A stretch of DNA of 64,000 bases from Azadirachta indica (taxonomy: Eukaryota > Streptophyta > Magnoliopsida > Sapindales > Meliaceae), in assembly GCA_022749755.1 (NCBI GenBank), contig CM040449.1:15782363-15846362 (forward strand), in the 5' to 3' direction. The position numbers and the translations under genes are program-made. The notes beneath the pieces are model-generated. The model was not told the origin of the DNA, did not search any database, and saw only the letters and a list, made by a program, of their open reading frames with translations. Below, piece after piece: positions 24,782-38,800 of the stretch; the first letter of the stretch is position 1; the number at the start of each line of letters is the position of its first letter.

Positions 24782-25649
24782 CAAAAGATCAAAAACCATA
24801 CAAAGGGTTCAAGTCAAGCTTAAAACGAAGATCGGATTAAAAAAATGGGTTAAAGATAGGCTAACATTCAGTATGGCCAAGTGTACTTTTTTTATATGAT
24901 CAAAGGTTTCCTTTTATAAATATTGTTTTCTAGAGTTGATTTAACTTTTGCATTTATATTTCCACAATTAGAATATTTATCCTTGATTTAATTTGTTGGA
25001 AAATTGAAATTGGAAATATTAGAAGCGTTATTTATTTTGGAGTAGTTGTTGGGAAATTGAAATTGGAAATATTATAAGTGTTTTCATATTAGTGAATGGT
25101 TGAATTTAACTTCTGATTATGTGATTAAATTTCTATCTTTTATTGGAAATTGTGTTGGAAGAAGTTGTTGGATTTAGAGTATGTTGGGAATATTGCATGC
25201 ATTTTATATTTTATTTTGATTAATTGAAATCACTGTATTTTTTTTTTTATTGATACAGTACATTTGATTCATCGTACGTAATTGTGTTTTTCTTGCACTA
25301 TTTTTCATTCCCATATATAGAGGAGGATTTTCAATCACCAAAAATCAGTATCTACAATGATAAGATTTCTCTTCTTGAAAGAATTAATAGACATCTTAAT
25401 TTTTATGTTTTCAAAGAACACAAACTTTGTTGAAAATATTTTATGGCGTTGAGATGTGAACTGCCGAATTTGTAGTCCTATCAATAATTTTGTTTATACT
25501 CTCTAGCATATATACCCATAGATAATAGTAAGTGATAAATTGATTATTTAGTTTTTTTATTACATTAGTGTTCATGCTCCGTCAACAGTGTGGTGATCTT
25601 GTATCTTTGTTTGTGATAATAAAAGTATAGTTTTAAAATTCCATTTTAG

Positions 25650-26780
25650 AATGTGGTTGAAACAACAGTGAATAATTCATTGGCTTTTCACAAATTGATG
25701 CCTCAAGAACAAGCAACTGTACATCGAACATTTGAGAAAAATGAGCATATGTATGTGATGATTCATTGAAAATTTACAAAATTCAAATATTTTTGTAAAA
25801 CAAATTAAAAAGTAATTTAATCCTTAAGGTTCAGTTTATTGGACTTATTGATCTTAATAATTTAATTGGTTCTATATTTTTTATTCAGTTAAATAACCTG
25901 AGTCGCCTAATTGTATTTGTAATTGATTCAATGTCCATACTCTTAATTAAAGAGAACTGTTTAAGAGTGACCATGATAGACCTCAAAAATATTAATTAAG
26001 GGACAATCTATCATTAGACTATTTTTTCTTCGATGGTAGTGATTGTGAGTATTGAAAAGTTAAAATGAGATTTTTTTTATAGGCTATTCTCTATGATATT
26101 TGGGATATCGTTAATGAAGTTGTTTTCCCACCAAGAAAAATGTTTAATGGTTGGAGTTCATTCACAAAACTCAAAGCTGAGTGGGGTGATGCTAATAGGA
26201 GAAAGGTGTTCTTAAAAGTAAAACTTATAAATCCATTTTATTGCATAATTGCTGTAAACAAGTTTTAAAGGATCTCTTTTTTATAAAAATGTTTATGACA
26301 TAGGGTATGGTTTAGATTTTGTATATGATGTAACCAGCCAAGTTAAAAGGCCTAAAATTTAGGTGACTCAGAAGACAGAATGAATTGTCTAAAATGAGAC
26401 CCCCTAAAACTATTAATATCATGTACGCTAGATCTACCAATATTTTAAAAATTTTTTAATATATCTTAGTATATCTCTCTAAAATAGTGAAAAAGTAAAG
26501 AAAATTCTTACATTTTATCCAATAATTACAAAGAAAAAGTGACAATAACAAAAGAAGTCAAAAGTTTTAACATATACACTTTCTCTTAGTGACGACAAGA
26601 TGTATAGTCCAAAGCAAGCAAATTATTGCTTTTAAATCAATGAAGCATGATGATGAAGAAGAAGAAGATGGAAGAGACGAAGATGAAGAATATAACGAAG
26701 AAGAAATTGCTCAAATGCCTAACAAAGTTTTTGGATTTTCTAAGCATGAAAATACTAAGAAGGAAAAATCAATAATGTAA
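25650..26780 (+). pseudogene. Exon-like pieces of an unidentified multi-exon gene, copy 2
   Basis: Counterpart of 4526-5655. Here the middle block (26083-26217) is fully open: 45 codons, phase 0 on both sides, acceptor '...ttttttttatag', donor 'GTAAAA', including 'YDIWDIVNEVVFPP' and 'FNGWSSFTKLKAEWGD'. Block 1 is about 25650-25750. The acidic frame is 26589-26780, with two amino-acid differences from copy 1 (Asn to Ser, Ile to Phe). The function is unknown. It is labelled pseudogene because no complete transcript model could be assembled, although copy 2 could still be expressed. Confidence 0.35.
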
Positions 26781-27212
26781 AGTTATTTGATAAGTATAAA
26801 AGATCCAAATGCCCCTTTTTTTTATCTCATACGCATCAAAAAAATTATTGCAAACTCAGTTTTTTATATCAACATCAATTGCTTTGTAAAAGCATATATA
26901 TAAGTATATTTATATATGTATAGTTCAAATAAACATAATTAATTATTTCCAGTTAATCTAATAATTTAAATTTTTTAAGTTTAATTAATATGAATTTTCA
27001 AGTAGGAATAAATTAAGAACCTGTTCTTTTTATGAAGTAAAACAACGTATCATAAACTTAATTAAAAAATAATGACTAATTAAGCATGCACAACATGCAA
27101 CGTTTGCAGAATTAATTAATTAATTGAATATCAGTTAAGCTAATTAATTAATTAATTAAATAAGGATGCAGTTTTTAATAAAAACTTAATTAGATATATG
27201 ACTGACAAGACA

Positions 27213-27221
27213 TATATAAAA
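27213..27221 (+). promoter_or_regulatory. TATA box of the small secreted peptide gene, copy 2
   Basis: TATATAAAA, 90 bp before the ATG at 27311, conserved from copy 1. One base upstream differs between the copies ('gatatctgact' versus 'gatatatgact'). Confidence 0.6.
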
Positions 27222-27310
27222 GGCCCCATCTCATTGATGGATCCATGTAACTTTTAAATACTGAAATTAATTTTTAAAAAAGAAACACACACACACAGAC
27301 ATAAGAGAAA

Positions 27311-27532
27311 ATGGGTTACACCAGCAGCAGTAGCAACAAATTATTTAGTGCTTCGAAGTTGGTATTGTGTTGTATCATTGTGATTGCATTTCTCGTGCGA
27401 TTTGGCGAAAGCGAGAACTATGATGATTGTATGAACACTTGTAATTGGCGGAAAACTCAGATTTCGAGAGACCAATGTACCCCTTTTTGTCTAATAAAGT
27501 CTACAGGCATTTTTGAATTTTTCGGCTACTAG
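27311..27532 (+). CDS. Small secreted cysteine-rich peptide with alpha-hairpinin spacing, copy 2
   Basis: Identical in coding sequence to 6186-6407 (73 codons, cysteines at 40, 44, 56, 60), while substitutions occur in the flanking DNA (for example 'acagaacaag' versus 'acagagcaag' after the stop). The promoter, leader and 3' flank are duplicated too, so both genes could be expressed. At about 1% divergence two or three differences would be expected in 222 bp. Zero is compatible with purifying selection or gene conversion but is not significant for so short a gene. Confidence 0.7.
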   Translation: MGYTSSSSNKLFSASKLVLCCIIVIAFLVRFGESENYDDCMNTCNWRKTQISRDQCTPFCLIKSTGIFEFFGY

Positions 27533-28765
27533 TATTAAGTCCTATATATGTATGTTCGATATGAACAATAACAGAGCAAGAAGGAGAAGTGAGATATTTC
27601 ATAAATTAAATAAAGAATAATTTTGTCATTACATCCTAATAATTAATTTCTTTATAACTTTTAAATATTGAATTTTAGCTACAATATATTTAAATGGGTA
27701 TGTATAATGAATAATACTTATTTAATTTGTTAATCGTGCTTTTGTAAAGAGGATGTGGCATTGGCCAGGAACAACCTTAGAGTTGATTTCTCACAATCCA
27801 CAACTATTTTTGCCTTAGGCAATATCATTCTGCAACCATTCAGCCCTCGACTCTTTAATTATGGTTGATGTCAACTTTTTATCTTCTTTATTTACATTGG
27901 AAGTACTGCTATAAACTGCACTTTGGAATCCTTTAACTATTAAATCTGATCTTGCATTTCAAATGTACATTAATTATGACACATTAATTATTCATTATAT
28001 AAAGTTATTAGACTTAATTCCAACTATTAAAAGTATTTAAATTTAATAGTTTATAAATGATGTAAGAAATTATGTAAAGTTAAGAGATCATTAATTCTTC
28101 TTTTATATATATATATATTGCGATGTGTAAACAAGGTAATATTCAGAAATTTCATTTGTTCACCACAACAAACTAATATTGAGAGAGCAAAAAACCAATT
28201 GTGAAATTTTTTCTTGATATATATATATATATAGCATGAAAAGTGCTATATTATTGAAAGAGAATTCTTATGGCAAAGCAGAAAAAGAGAAGTCTTATTA
28301 TAATTCATAAAAAAGAAAAGAAATTAAATTAACCAAATTAATAATTGGTAATTTATTGTTAAAATTTATTATCTACTTATTAAGGGTATATGGTAGAAAA
28401 GCTTATAAATATTAGTGAAATACTAAAGTACTTAAGAGTAACAAATCCACTATAATTCCAAGTACAATAACAAGCATAATCCATCATCGTAGTATTATGA
28501 ATGCATTGACCTCCATATTGTTTTTGTTTTTGGAAGCATTTTTTGGGCAATTTGGAAGAGTATATCTTCTCATATATATCTCCTATATACATCTCTTTTG
28601 GGCATTAGCATGATGGGCCCTTAACGCAAATGCAAAAATATGGAAATTGAACAAAAAAAAAAAATGAAAAAAAATGTACACAAATTAAGTTTGGTCTAGT
28701 GAATAATGAATTGATATGTCCATTTTATTATATGATTATGCTTAATTTATCCATCATCAAACAAC

Positions 28766-30300
28766 ATAGTTAGGATTGTTTAGTCCGTTTTGAGTATTTA
28801 TTTTTCCTTTTAAGCATTTTAGTTTTATTTATGTTGAGGTGTTTTGATGAAAAAAACATGAAAACGAAGCAAAAATGCAAGTTCACGAGCCTCTCCATTG
28901 ATCTTGGGCTAAAGTGGCATAAATCAATGTTATGAGTATGGTGTACTAAAACCGTGATAACTTTGTCTACATAACTTTGGATCGTGATCTGTTTGTGTTA
29001 TTAGAAACTAGACAGTCAGAGCTTCAATTTGACATGAGTTTCTTATAGGCAATAACCATGGTGTGCCAGCACCATGCACACTACTAAGAGGTAGCAAGCT
29101 TGGCACACTCACAGTAAACCATAGCACAGACGTGCCACCAGTTTTGCCTCCTTTATGCCAAAGCACCACCTCTGCGCTACGTGGGTTCAAACTTGACAAT
29201 TTCGGATGAATTTTGGCCTTAGGATCATCCTTAGATGGCTAAAATTAGATATATGCTAGGTTTTCATGTTTTTGGGTGGATTGGAGAAGCGGATTTTTAG
29301 GATAAAAGGTAGAGAAAAATGAGAGAGCTCCAGTGAGAGAAAGTGGAAGAATCAACAAATTCTTGGAGAGGATTGGAAGATCACTTGAAGAATTGGGGAT
29401 ATGAAACTTGAATCAACGTAGTTCTATCTCTTAAACTCTTAATTTCTATTAAAACTCATTTGCATTGTTATTATTTGTTTTATTTTATTGAATGGTGATT
29501 TTCAAGATGATATTAATATTTGATGTTGATATATTAGTCTAATTTCTATATTTTAGGGTCTTGATATAACCTACTTGGATTATATTTTCATTGGTTGGAG
29601 AGTTGTTAATATAAGTATGTTTTATTCATTTACGTTTTCTTGCTCTTAAGGTTTTTAATTTGTCGAAAAATGAATTAGTTAAAATTATATGAATGAATGA
29701 ATGAATGCTTGGCAAAGATTAATTTGTTCATTAAGATAAAGAAAACATTGTTTACAAACATTGAGAGTCTGGGAAGACATCGATGTCTAAACAATCAAAT
29801 TAATTATAGGAAAACCAAGAAATTGGGAGTTAATTAGGTCTTTAGATATTAATAACTGGTGAAGCTAAGAGAACATTTAATTAATCTAGTTAGATAGAGA
29901 CATCGACTAGGTTGGTTAGAATAGGACCTGGTTCGACTTCGGGAGAAGTAATCAGCTTAAATTATAACTAGTGATTAATGAATTAAAATAGAAAATATTA
30001 GCAATTCCCAATTAGGATGAATATAATATCAATTAGGTGAAGTCAAGGCCCTAGGACAATTTTTATATCAATTTCACACACTCACTTTGTTACTTCTATT
30101 TGTTGTTTACCATTCTTGCTTTTAATTAGTGAATTCTAGCTCTTAATCTTAGACTACCTAGATAAAGTCGATTTATCGTAATTGTAATAATTAGTTTAAA
30201 ACACAAAATCTCAATCCTTGTAGATACAACAACCTTTTCTATCACTATACTACTTGTCAACCCTGTATACTTGCGAGTTACATGGTTGCGTAACAGAAAT
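28766..30300 (+). mobile_element. LTR-retrotransposon-derived sequence, copy 2
   Basis: Duplicate of 7640-9170 with scattered substitutions and one extra GAATGAAT repeat unit near 29692-29703. A diverged relative of its right edge ('ccacatgttaaatcgtgattggt') also occurs at 15320-15342. Confidence 0.4.
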
Positions 30301-30353
30301 ACACAATCCACATGCTAAATTATGATTAGTTGATCAGTTACGTAGGCCTGATA

Positions 30354-31805
30354 TCGATCTTGATGGGCTTTGCTACAACTTTTAAGTTGTAAAACCCAAA
30401 TGTAGGTTGTCTCAAGTAATAAAAAATCAGAAGTATGAGTTTCAGTCTATAAGGAATTGGTTATACTAAGTTCACAAGTCTAAAAATCAAAATATTACAA
30501 GTTTAATTATCCAAATATTATAAATGTGAAATGAATTTGTTAATTGTTAAATTTAAATTCACTGTTATTAAATAGTAGGACATTAGGGATCTATTTTGAT
30601 GATATATATATAAATTATTTCTTCTTTGATACACAATTGAGAATCAACTAAGAACTGTTTTTAATTGGAAGATGGTTAACATTTTGGCACAAAGAAACCA
30701 AAAGCCAACCTTTAAATTGATAATGAAAAACTATAAGTTGCCTTATCTATTGATATGTAGAAAAATATCCAGGCATTGAATGTACCTTTTGTTAACAATG
30801 ATACAAGATTTCTAACAAACCAAAAATATTTACAAAAGATAGCATTCAATCAATAGAAAAGTTTGACAATGACGTATAAAGCAAACGATGAAAGAACGAA
30901 ATTATAAATCAACAAAACTTAACCCTCAGCCCTAATTATGAATTTAGGAAAACATTATGTAAGAAATAAACAAAAAAAAAGATGTTACTAATGCTAAGAG
31001 AGCAAAAGCTCTCCTCAACTCTATCCTAAAATCTCCAACACCAAGGTTTATATAGGCAAGAACAAGGAGGCTTTACAACTGTAAATACATGCAAGTTGCA
31101 AATTTCATCATAACACTGACTACCAAGTTGTGCCTCACATTTGACTATAGTCCACTCCAGGGTAGAGAAATTGCACTACATAAACATTGTTGCACATTAA
31201 GTAAGCTTTCCCATGCTTCAAGAAGCATGTCATTTGGAGGTGAATAACATGAGATATGCTTAAAAAAGTAAAGCATGCTCAAGTTGTGAGCTTTGACAAC
31301 TACTATCGAAATAATGACTATTATAGATAGCCAAGATGCACAAACTACAACTTATGCATAAAATAACAATTATAGTAGCCTTTCTTACTAGTTCCACTGC
31401 TTTAAGATTAAGATTAAGCTTAATTTGAATAGTATTCAAACGTTACAACCATAAGACACAAAGGTGTTCACAGGTTGAGGATGCATATGGACAGATCACA
31501 CTTCATTGTTTTCCTTTACAATTTCAATGATTGATCACAATTGAGGCTTTCACTTGCAACAAGAATCACTACATTTGGATATGTTTACACAAAGTTATGG
31601 GCTAAACATTGATTCATGCTCAAGTGACTAGTATACAAGTAAATAATTTAATTCTTTTTAATTGCAACTTATACTCCTTTACGCCTATAAAACAAAAATG
31701 CACTACATTAACACTTAAATACAAGTATTATACTCATGCCATTTTGTACAATTATACATAATTGGAAGTATTTGAGTTTAGATCATGAAAACATACAATA
31801 GTGAT
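30354..31805. other. Unique DNA right of duplicate copy 2
   Basis: No coding region, terminus or repeat recognised. The first bases after the breakpoint ('tcgatcttgatgggctttgc') and the following 'acaacttttaagttgt' inverted stretch are not shared with copy 1. Confidence 0.5.
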
Positions 31806-33499
31806 CACTACTCAAAATTTGGCTTTCACTGATGCCAACTTAGTATCAGTAATATGTTTTATTGACACATGTTCAAACTATTATGCCCTAGACAGTAAAT
31901 AATGACTCTAAATTTAGTATTAAGAGAAAATTATCAGTACATATTAATACCAATGAATCGAGATATATTGAGACTTGGGTCGCGAAGCTATTACAACATT
32001 TGTATCACAATTTTGCTAAGAAATTTCTACATAATTTTAATGAAACATTAGTATCAACACATTTCTAAGACCTTGTTCTTCACATATTACTTATACCACA
32101 GTATCAATATAATAAATGACACTTACGTATCTCAAATATTGACATTACTCTGTATATCTAAATTCTTTAATAAGAGGAATTCTGTATGTAGGATTTATAA
32201 CGCTTTCACTTATATGAAATTTTCAAGTTCAATTTTATGGTTGAAAACCTTATTTATTATATTGTTATACCTATCATACATAATTATAAAAGTTATCGTA
32301 ATCCAATTAGGTAACATAATTCCTAACGCACCATAAATCCTTCCAAACAATTCCAACCACTCAATCAGTTATCCAATAATTCCGATAATTCAATGCAATT
32401 AAAATTCATCCACTTAGATCATTCCAAACATTCAATGCACTCTAGCAAACCATATTCAATCCGAATAAAACAATCCAACATAGTAATTATATTCAATTAA
32501 CTTTAACCTGCAACATGCTAAGCTGTCCAAGACCAAGCAGCATAGCACCAATTCTTCATCCTAATTCTGGCCAAAATAAAAGAATGCAATTATTAATCTT
32601 TAGACTTAAACAAAATATGGCCAAAACTACAAAATCCACAACACGCAATATTCCAAATCTAACCAACAATCTTCCAATCTGACAAAATTCCCAAAAATTT
32701 GCATATCATATTAATAATTGTACATTTTACCTTGGCTTGGTGGCTCATTATAAGAGTTGCAGCATATAATGCCCATTCATCCTGAATATTTGTCATGTCA
32801 TCCGCAATATATTCAATTATGTCTTTGAACTATAAAAATCCAATACAAAATATTATAATCTTTATCGCACTGTCAAATAATCTCGAATTAGATATTGCAT
32901 TTCAAACTTATATTATTCTTAAGGATGCTAATGTCTATAACAATGTTGTGAATAAATTTTAGAACAAAATATCCGTATTCATAACTGCCTAGTTACTTGG
33001 ACACTAGAAATAACTACAATTAGTCTACTGACCATGTATTGAATTACGAAATTTTTTCATCTAGTTTGTAGTTGTTTACCTTTACAGGAAGGCAAATGTA
33101 CATTGATCATCTTTTTAGGATTTTTGGGCAGAAAAAATTTTAATCCCCCTACAAAACAATAAGAACTTAGTCAAAATCTGGTTTCCTCAATCATACAAGT
33201 AATCAAACAATCTGAGAAAGCATATGTTTAGAAATTGTACTGCTCAACAATGTTCCCCAAGTCATCGCTGGGTTTACTACCAAGTGAATTAAAAAAAATA
33301 GATAATTGAGGTCACAACCTGGTGGTTACTACAAGAGAACAACACAATATATTATTATTAACTAGACAAAATAATAACGGGTAGTGTATGGTGTACACAG
33401 ATAAAGGAGGAAAAATACCCTAGGTTATATGGCCCCAAAGTGATTTAGCCCAATTATGAAATTAATAGATTTTTCGACAAGTAATGCGACCATTCATCG

Positions 33500-35420
33500 C
33501 GAGTTTTAGCACTATACTTCTTGCTATATACAGACACCTTCATGAGGTTATTAAATCTGAGTGAGAAACCATGCCCATCAGCCACCAACTTAGCATGTAA
33601 CTTTCTGTATCTAAATCAGAATGTAAGCCAGTTAAAATCATGTTTGATATTCAGTGTAATATATAAGAAAATCAAAATAATCTTACTCAATCCAAAGCTC
33701 AAGGCATGTGTCAGACAACTCGGCCATATTTATGATTCATTGACAATCTTGATCTGTCAGATACGTGAACCATTAGTGACCAAATGTTGCCTCATCATGG
33801 GCTACTTTAAGAGGGTCCTGCAAATGTGTCTGGACCACTATATCGAACATGAGTAAGAATGATGAATATTTTATCTTTTGAGGGCTTTGCTTTATTCCTA
33901 GTTTGGTAACCATGCACAAGCGATAAAGAATCAAGTTTACTGATTTTCTATTGGCTTGGCTAGGTTTTTTCACCATCAACATGTTTTTGATCCTTCTCAT
34001 ATTATGTATCCTCTTTATAGGCTTCTACATTTTCATCCCCATCATTATATAGACACAATCGAGCAGATCTTTTAGGAGGCAACATTGGGTCTTCTTTGCT
34101 AGAGTCAATTTGACTGAATTTTTTAATAGGGTTCTAGTTGCTGAAAACTTCTTAGGCAGTGTATTTTCTAGTGATTATTGCTGTTGTAGTTGTTCCTTCT
34201 TCTGAACAGATCAAACAAAAAGGAAAGAAATATTAATTTCTACATTACATTATTAGAAACATAGAAAAATAGATCAATGAATCCAGCACTAACCTTATTG
34301 TTAGTAACTCAATCTGTGCTGACATTACTACCAATTGCTTCTCAAACAACATCCTTTCCCTAATCATCTCACTATATTCTGAAGTGCAGAAATACATCCT
34401 TGAAGTAACATTTTGGCCAACTCCTATTACTCTACTTCTATTAGGGGGTTTGTCTAGAGGTACAGATAAAATGTAATAAACTCTAGTCAATTGAAACAAT
34501 CTTCGGTTGACTTGGCTTTATCTCTTCCTCAACATAAAATTAAGCATATTATTAATTGTAATACATTAATAGGCAATAGTTATTCACAATAGGGATGATG
34601 TTTGGTCATGTTCGCCACTTTTCTTCCATCAAGCTTTCCTCCAAGCTTAACTTCGGTCAATCTCGTTGATCGAAAGCACTCCATGTCCTCTTTTTGAAAG
34701 TTATATTCGCATTAGATTAAAATTCCAAGTTTTATAAAAACATTACAATTTGACCACTTGTTATCAACCACACCAAAAATTTGGCAGATAACAAACAAAC
34801 TAGCTGAACCCACTAACTTCTACTCCACCTACCAACTTAATTATATAATAACCAACTTACCAAATTTTCCATTATTCTCCTATATCTTGAACTACCTAAA
34901 CGATGATTATACTTGTGCTTTGCATGCTTCTCCTTTGCCTGTCCACTAATTTTCTACCATTAACTCAACAATACAAGTTCAGGATCAATAGTATCTTAAA
35001 AAAGATATTACGTGCTGGGCAAAAGAGAAAATGTATCACCTAAAAGTCTTTAGATAGAACTCTTTTACAAAAGCCACCCATTGTGCTTTTGTGATGTTTA
35101 GATACGCTATTGGAGGTGATTTCAACTGCCTATGATTGTTCTTCTTAGGCAAGATAAGCTCATGCATCAATGTCTACCTAAAATTCCTTAATAAAACACC
35201 TATATTCCGAATTACTTGTGCTTTACTCTTTACATCAACTTGATACATTTTCTGAAAAACAATAAGCTAAAATTATGTTTTTAACACATATAAGCAACTA
35301 GCATAACTAGAAACTAAACATGTTCCAAAATACCTGAATATGAGTCCACAAATTCTCCTTAAGTCAAATTAGAACCTTTCTACAATTATCATAGATGGTC
35401 GGCACATAATCTCTTACCAA
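33500..35420 (-). pseudogene. Second-ORF (Transposase_24-like) pseudogene of CACTA-2
   Basis: Downstream of DUF4216 on the minus strand, 35140-35040 reads 'PPIAYLNITKAQWVAFVKEF', matching the 'PP..y..i....W..FV...' block of the En/Spm second ORF. 34445-34290 reads 'NRSRVIGVGQNVTSRMYF' followed by a helical Glu/Arg/Met segment, as in the 'RG.G.gvtp..yF' region that precedes its coiled coil. Stops interrupt every block. Open frames on the plus strand here (for example 33521-33856) are taken as chance. Confidence 0.6.
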
Positions 35421-35849
35421 AACTCCTATATAATTCCTGAAGTCATTGGCTTTATGGCTTACTGGAATGCCAAAATGATTGTAGTCAACCACAATCTTAT
35501 CATTCTCGGTAACTTCTGTAATGCCTTCTTTGTTATTCATCTTTTTTTAAGTCGCTGGTCTAATTCCAAATCTTCGGACTCAGCCATTTTTTTCCACCAA
35601 AAAGTTGGTTCTTATTTAATACACCTACATGCATACCATTCAATTGTCAATTATATTGTATTTTAACATTAAATAATCAAATATTGATGTAACGGAAAGT
35701 CAAATAATCAAATACAAATGCCATAACGGAAAATAAAAACATGTTTAGAACTAGTAAACTTAGGAAATGAACATGTTGTTAATGAACATAATAACAAATT
35801 AAAAGAACCTACAGCAACAATATTTATTGTAGATCCAAAGTTTCCTAAA

Positions 35850-38800
35850 TTCCATTATAATCAGACCTATCATAAATCCCATCATCATCATCCACTCCAA
35901 ATTCACATAATGGCAAGTCGCTAGATAAAGGTGTGTACAAAATCATACCATCACATTCATCATGACAACCATTTTTATGGACACTTTTAGCCACTGAACA
36001 TACCACATATTCAGTATTACTCATTTGATCTCTAATATAAAAGACTTGTTTTGCATGCTTGCTTAAAATGAAACTACCCGACTTATGACAATTCTATTCA
36101 AATCAACCACTGTAAAACCATAGTCAACTATAACAAACTTCTTTTCTAGTCAATCGCATTCAAAAACAACTTTGTTAAAGCAAAGATAATCTACGTCCCA
36201 TATTTCATCAGTGACCCCGTAGAAAGCCATGCCACTGAAATAAGGATTCTTGTCCTTTGCACTTGAAACCTGCATGGTTTCTGCAACAAACATAACTCAA
36301 CTATTGCTTGTTACACGATTGTTGTCCTAAACTCTTGTTGTAAAAGTTATATCATTTATAAAATATGCTATATATTTAGTCACCAAAGATTGAGGCTTAT
36401 TGGCTAACCGCCTAACTATTTAAGTGACATTTACACCATTTTCAAGATTAAATAGAAACCAAAATTAAGATTAAAACAAAACAAAGAACACGTGGTTTAT
36501 GCTTTCAACGTTACTTGAATTTCTTTTTTAAATACAAACTCAACAAAGTTTACTTACCTTATCCTTTAACCAACTAGCAAAAGCACAATTATGCTTATTT
36601 TGCGGCCATATATCATTTCTTAATTGCCTTGGGTTCTTGAACTTCAAATTCTTCTTGCATTCCCCATATAAATGAAACTAATCCTAAGTTATTATTATAA
36701 CCCTAATGTTGTTGGCTGATGTTAAAATGAGATATATAGTAAAGGGCAAAAAGTATCTACATGGTATATAGGATAATTTTCAGTGTGCTTCATCTAACTT
36801 TTGGAGGTTAACTAAATGCATTTGTCCAGTACTTAAGGGGCTTTCATTCAACAAGTCATGTTTATCATTTGTATTATAGGTGCAAAGCTATTTAGCAGAA
36901 TAGTGTAAAGCTTCCTCTGCAATGTAGGTCTCAGCAATGCATCCCTTAGGACGATTGCGATTTTGAACATAGCTCTTATATACTTTCATGCATCACTCAA
37001 AAGGATACATCCATCTAAGGTAAACAGGATCACATAATCTGACTTCTTCAACAAGATAGACTATCAAATGTGCCATTGTGTCAAAAAAGTTTGGTGCGAA
37101 AATTGTTCAAATATACACAAAGTGACCTTAATATCCATTTGTAATATATCTAGGCTCTCATCATCTACCACTTTATTGCATATCTATTCAAGAAGATACA
37201 TAGTAGAGTTATGACAACTTTAACTAGTTTTAACAAGCAATTTCGGATTGCCAATAGCAATAATTGCTATATCAAAGTGTGACAATCGTAGGATTAAGAC
37301 CTTACAGATGACAATCTTCTACTGACACAATGTTTCTAAGGTTAGAGCAATACCCCTTTAGCACTTTAGTTTCATATAATGTTTGATATAACATTTTTTT
37401 CTCTTGTTTAGATAGTGTGCAATAGGCTAGTGGTAGGTAATTTGGATGATTTTCATCAGGTACAAGTTGTAGCCTAATGTTCATTTCCCTAAGGTCTTTT
37501 CTAGCATTAATATCATCTTTTGTCTTATCTAGTTGATGAAGTAATATGCCATATATGCTGTCACACACTTTTTTTTCAATATGTATGATATCAAGTTGAT
37601 GGGGTACTAATAAATTCTGCCAATACTCTAAGTCAAAGACAATGTATTTTTGTTAAACGATTTTTGCTCTTCACAATGAGAATGCTTTCATTTCGTGTTC
37701 TTTTTTTTCTCAAAGTTATTTTCAATTTGTTCAAACATTTTCAAAATTTCCTCACCATTCAAAGAATAGGAGGTTTATCCCATTCTTGCTCACTATTAAA
37801 CACTTTTAGACTTTCTGTATTGGTGATTAAGTAGTAGAAATTGACCATGACCTATAAAGACATTTTTCCTACCATGTTTAAGCCAATATGACTTAGTGTT
37901 TCGTCTATATTTTGGACAAGCATAATACCCCCTAACACTGTATCTTTACTGGTTATTGTACGTAGGAAAATTGTTGATTGTCCACAACAAAGCAGCCTAC
38001 AAATTAAATGTTTCCTTTTTCCATGCATCATAAACTTCTATGCCCATTTCCCATAAGGTTCAATCAGTGGTGCAAGATAAACATCTAAGGCATTACCAGG
38101 CTATTTTGGGCCAGAAATTAATATGGACAATAGAATGAATTTTTGCTTCATATAGAGCCATGGAGTCAAATTGCATTTCATCATTGTAATGGGCCAACAA
38201 TTGTAGGTTGTGCTCTGTATATTATATAGATTTACCCCATCAGTTAAGAGAGCTAATCTAAGGTTCTTCGGATCTTCTGCAAACTTAGGCCACTTGTTAT
38301 CTACTAATTGCTATGTCGGTGAATACGCCAAATTATAAAGTTTGTCATCTTTTATTCTCTTATTTGCATGCCAAATTAAGTGTTCAGCAGTGTATGGTGA
38401 TTGAAACATGTGTTTTAGCCTAGAAATAAGGGGAAAATACCATAAAGTCTTCATTGGAACCCTTTTAAGTTATTTTTTAACTTTTTTATCCTTTTCCACC
38501 TATTTTTTCCATAAGAAAGACATTCCATGTGATTGGTATCCTCTTTCCTGTAAAGAATCCAATTTCCCTACATGCATGAATTGTCTCATATTCTAAATCT
38601 AACACTTTTTATGATTTTCTTGGCTTTATAAATTGAGTTAGGCCAAGTGTTATTTTCAAGTAATATATCTGCAAGGACATTTAATAAACCTAAGAACCCT
38701 ACATCTAACCACCCAAAATTCCTTTTAACATTGTAAATTTTCATTAGCCAAGATAATTTTGAATTTTTAGAACCTAGGAACAATGGTATTTTGGCATTTT

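Larger units (their letters stand above)
21129..30353. repeat. Segmental duplication, copy 2
   Basis: This is the second direct copy of 1-9223, colinear throughout. The left boundary cannot be fixed because copy 1 is cut by the window edge; homology may extend left of 21129. The right boundary is 30353, where sequence similar to 9212-9223 gives way to 'tcgatcttgatggg', which is unlike the DNA after 9223. If the event was a simple tandem duplication, the unit is 9224-30353 (about 21.1 kb). Confidence 0.97.
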
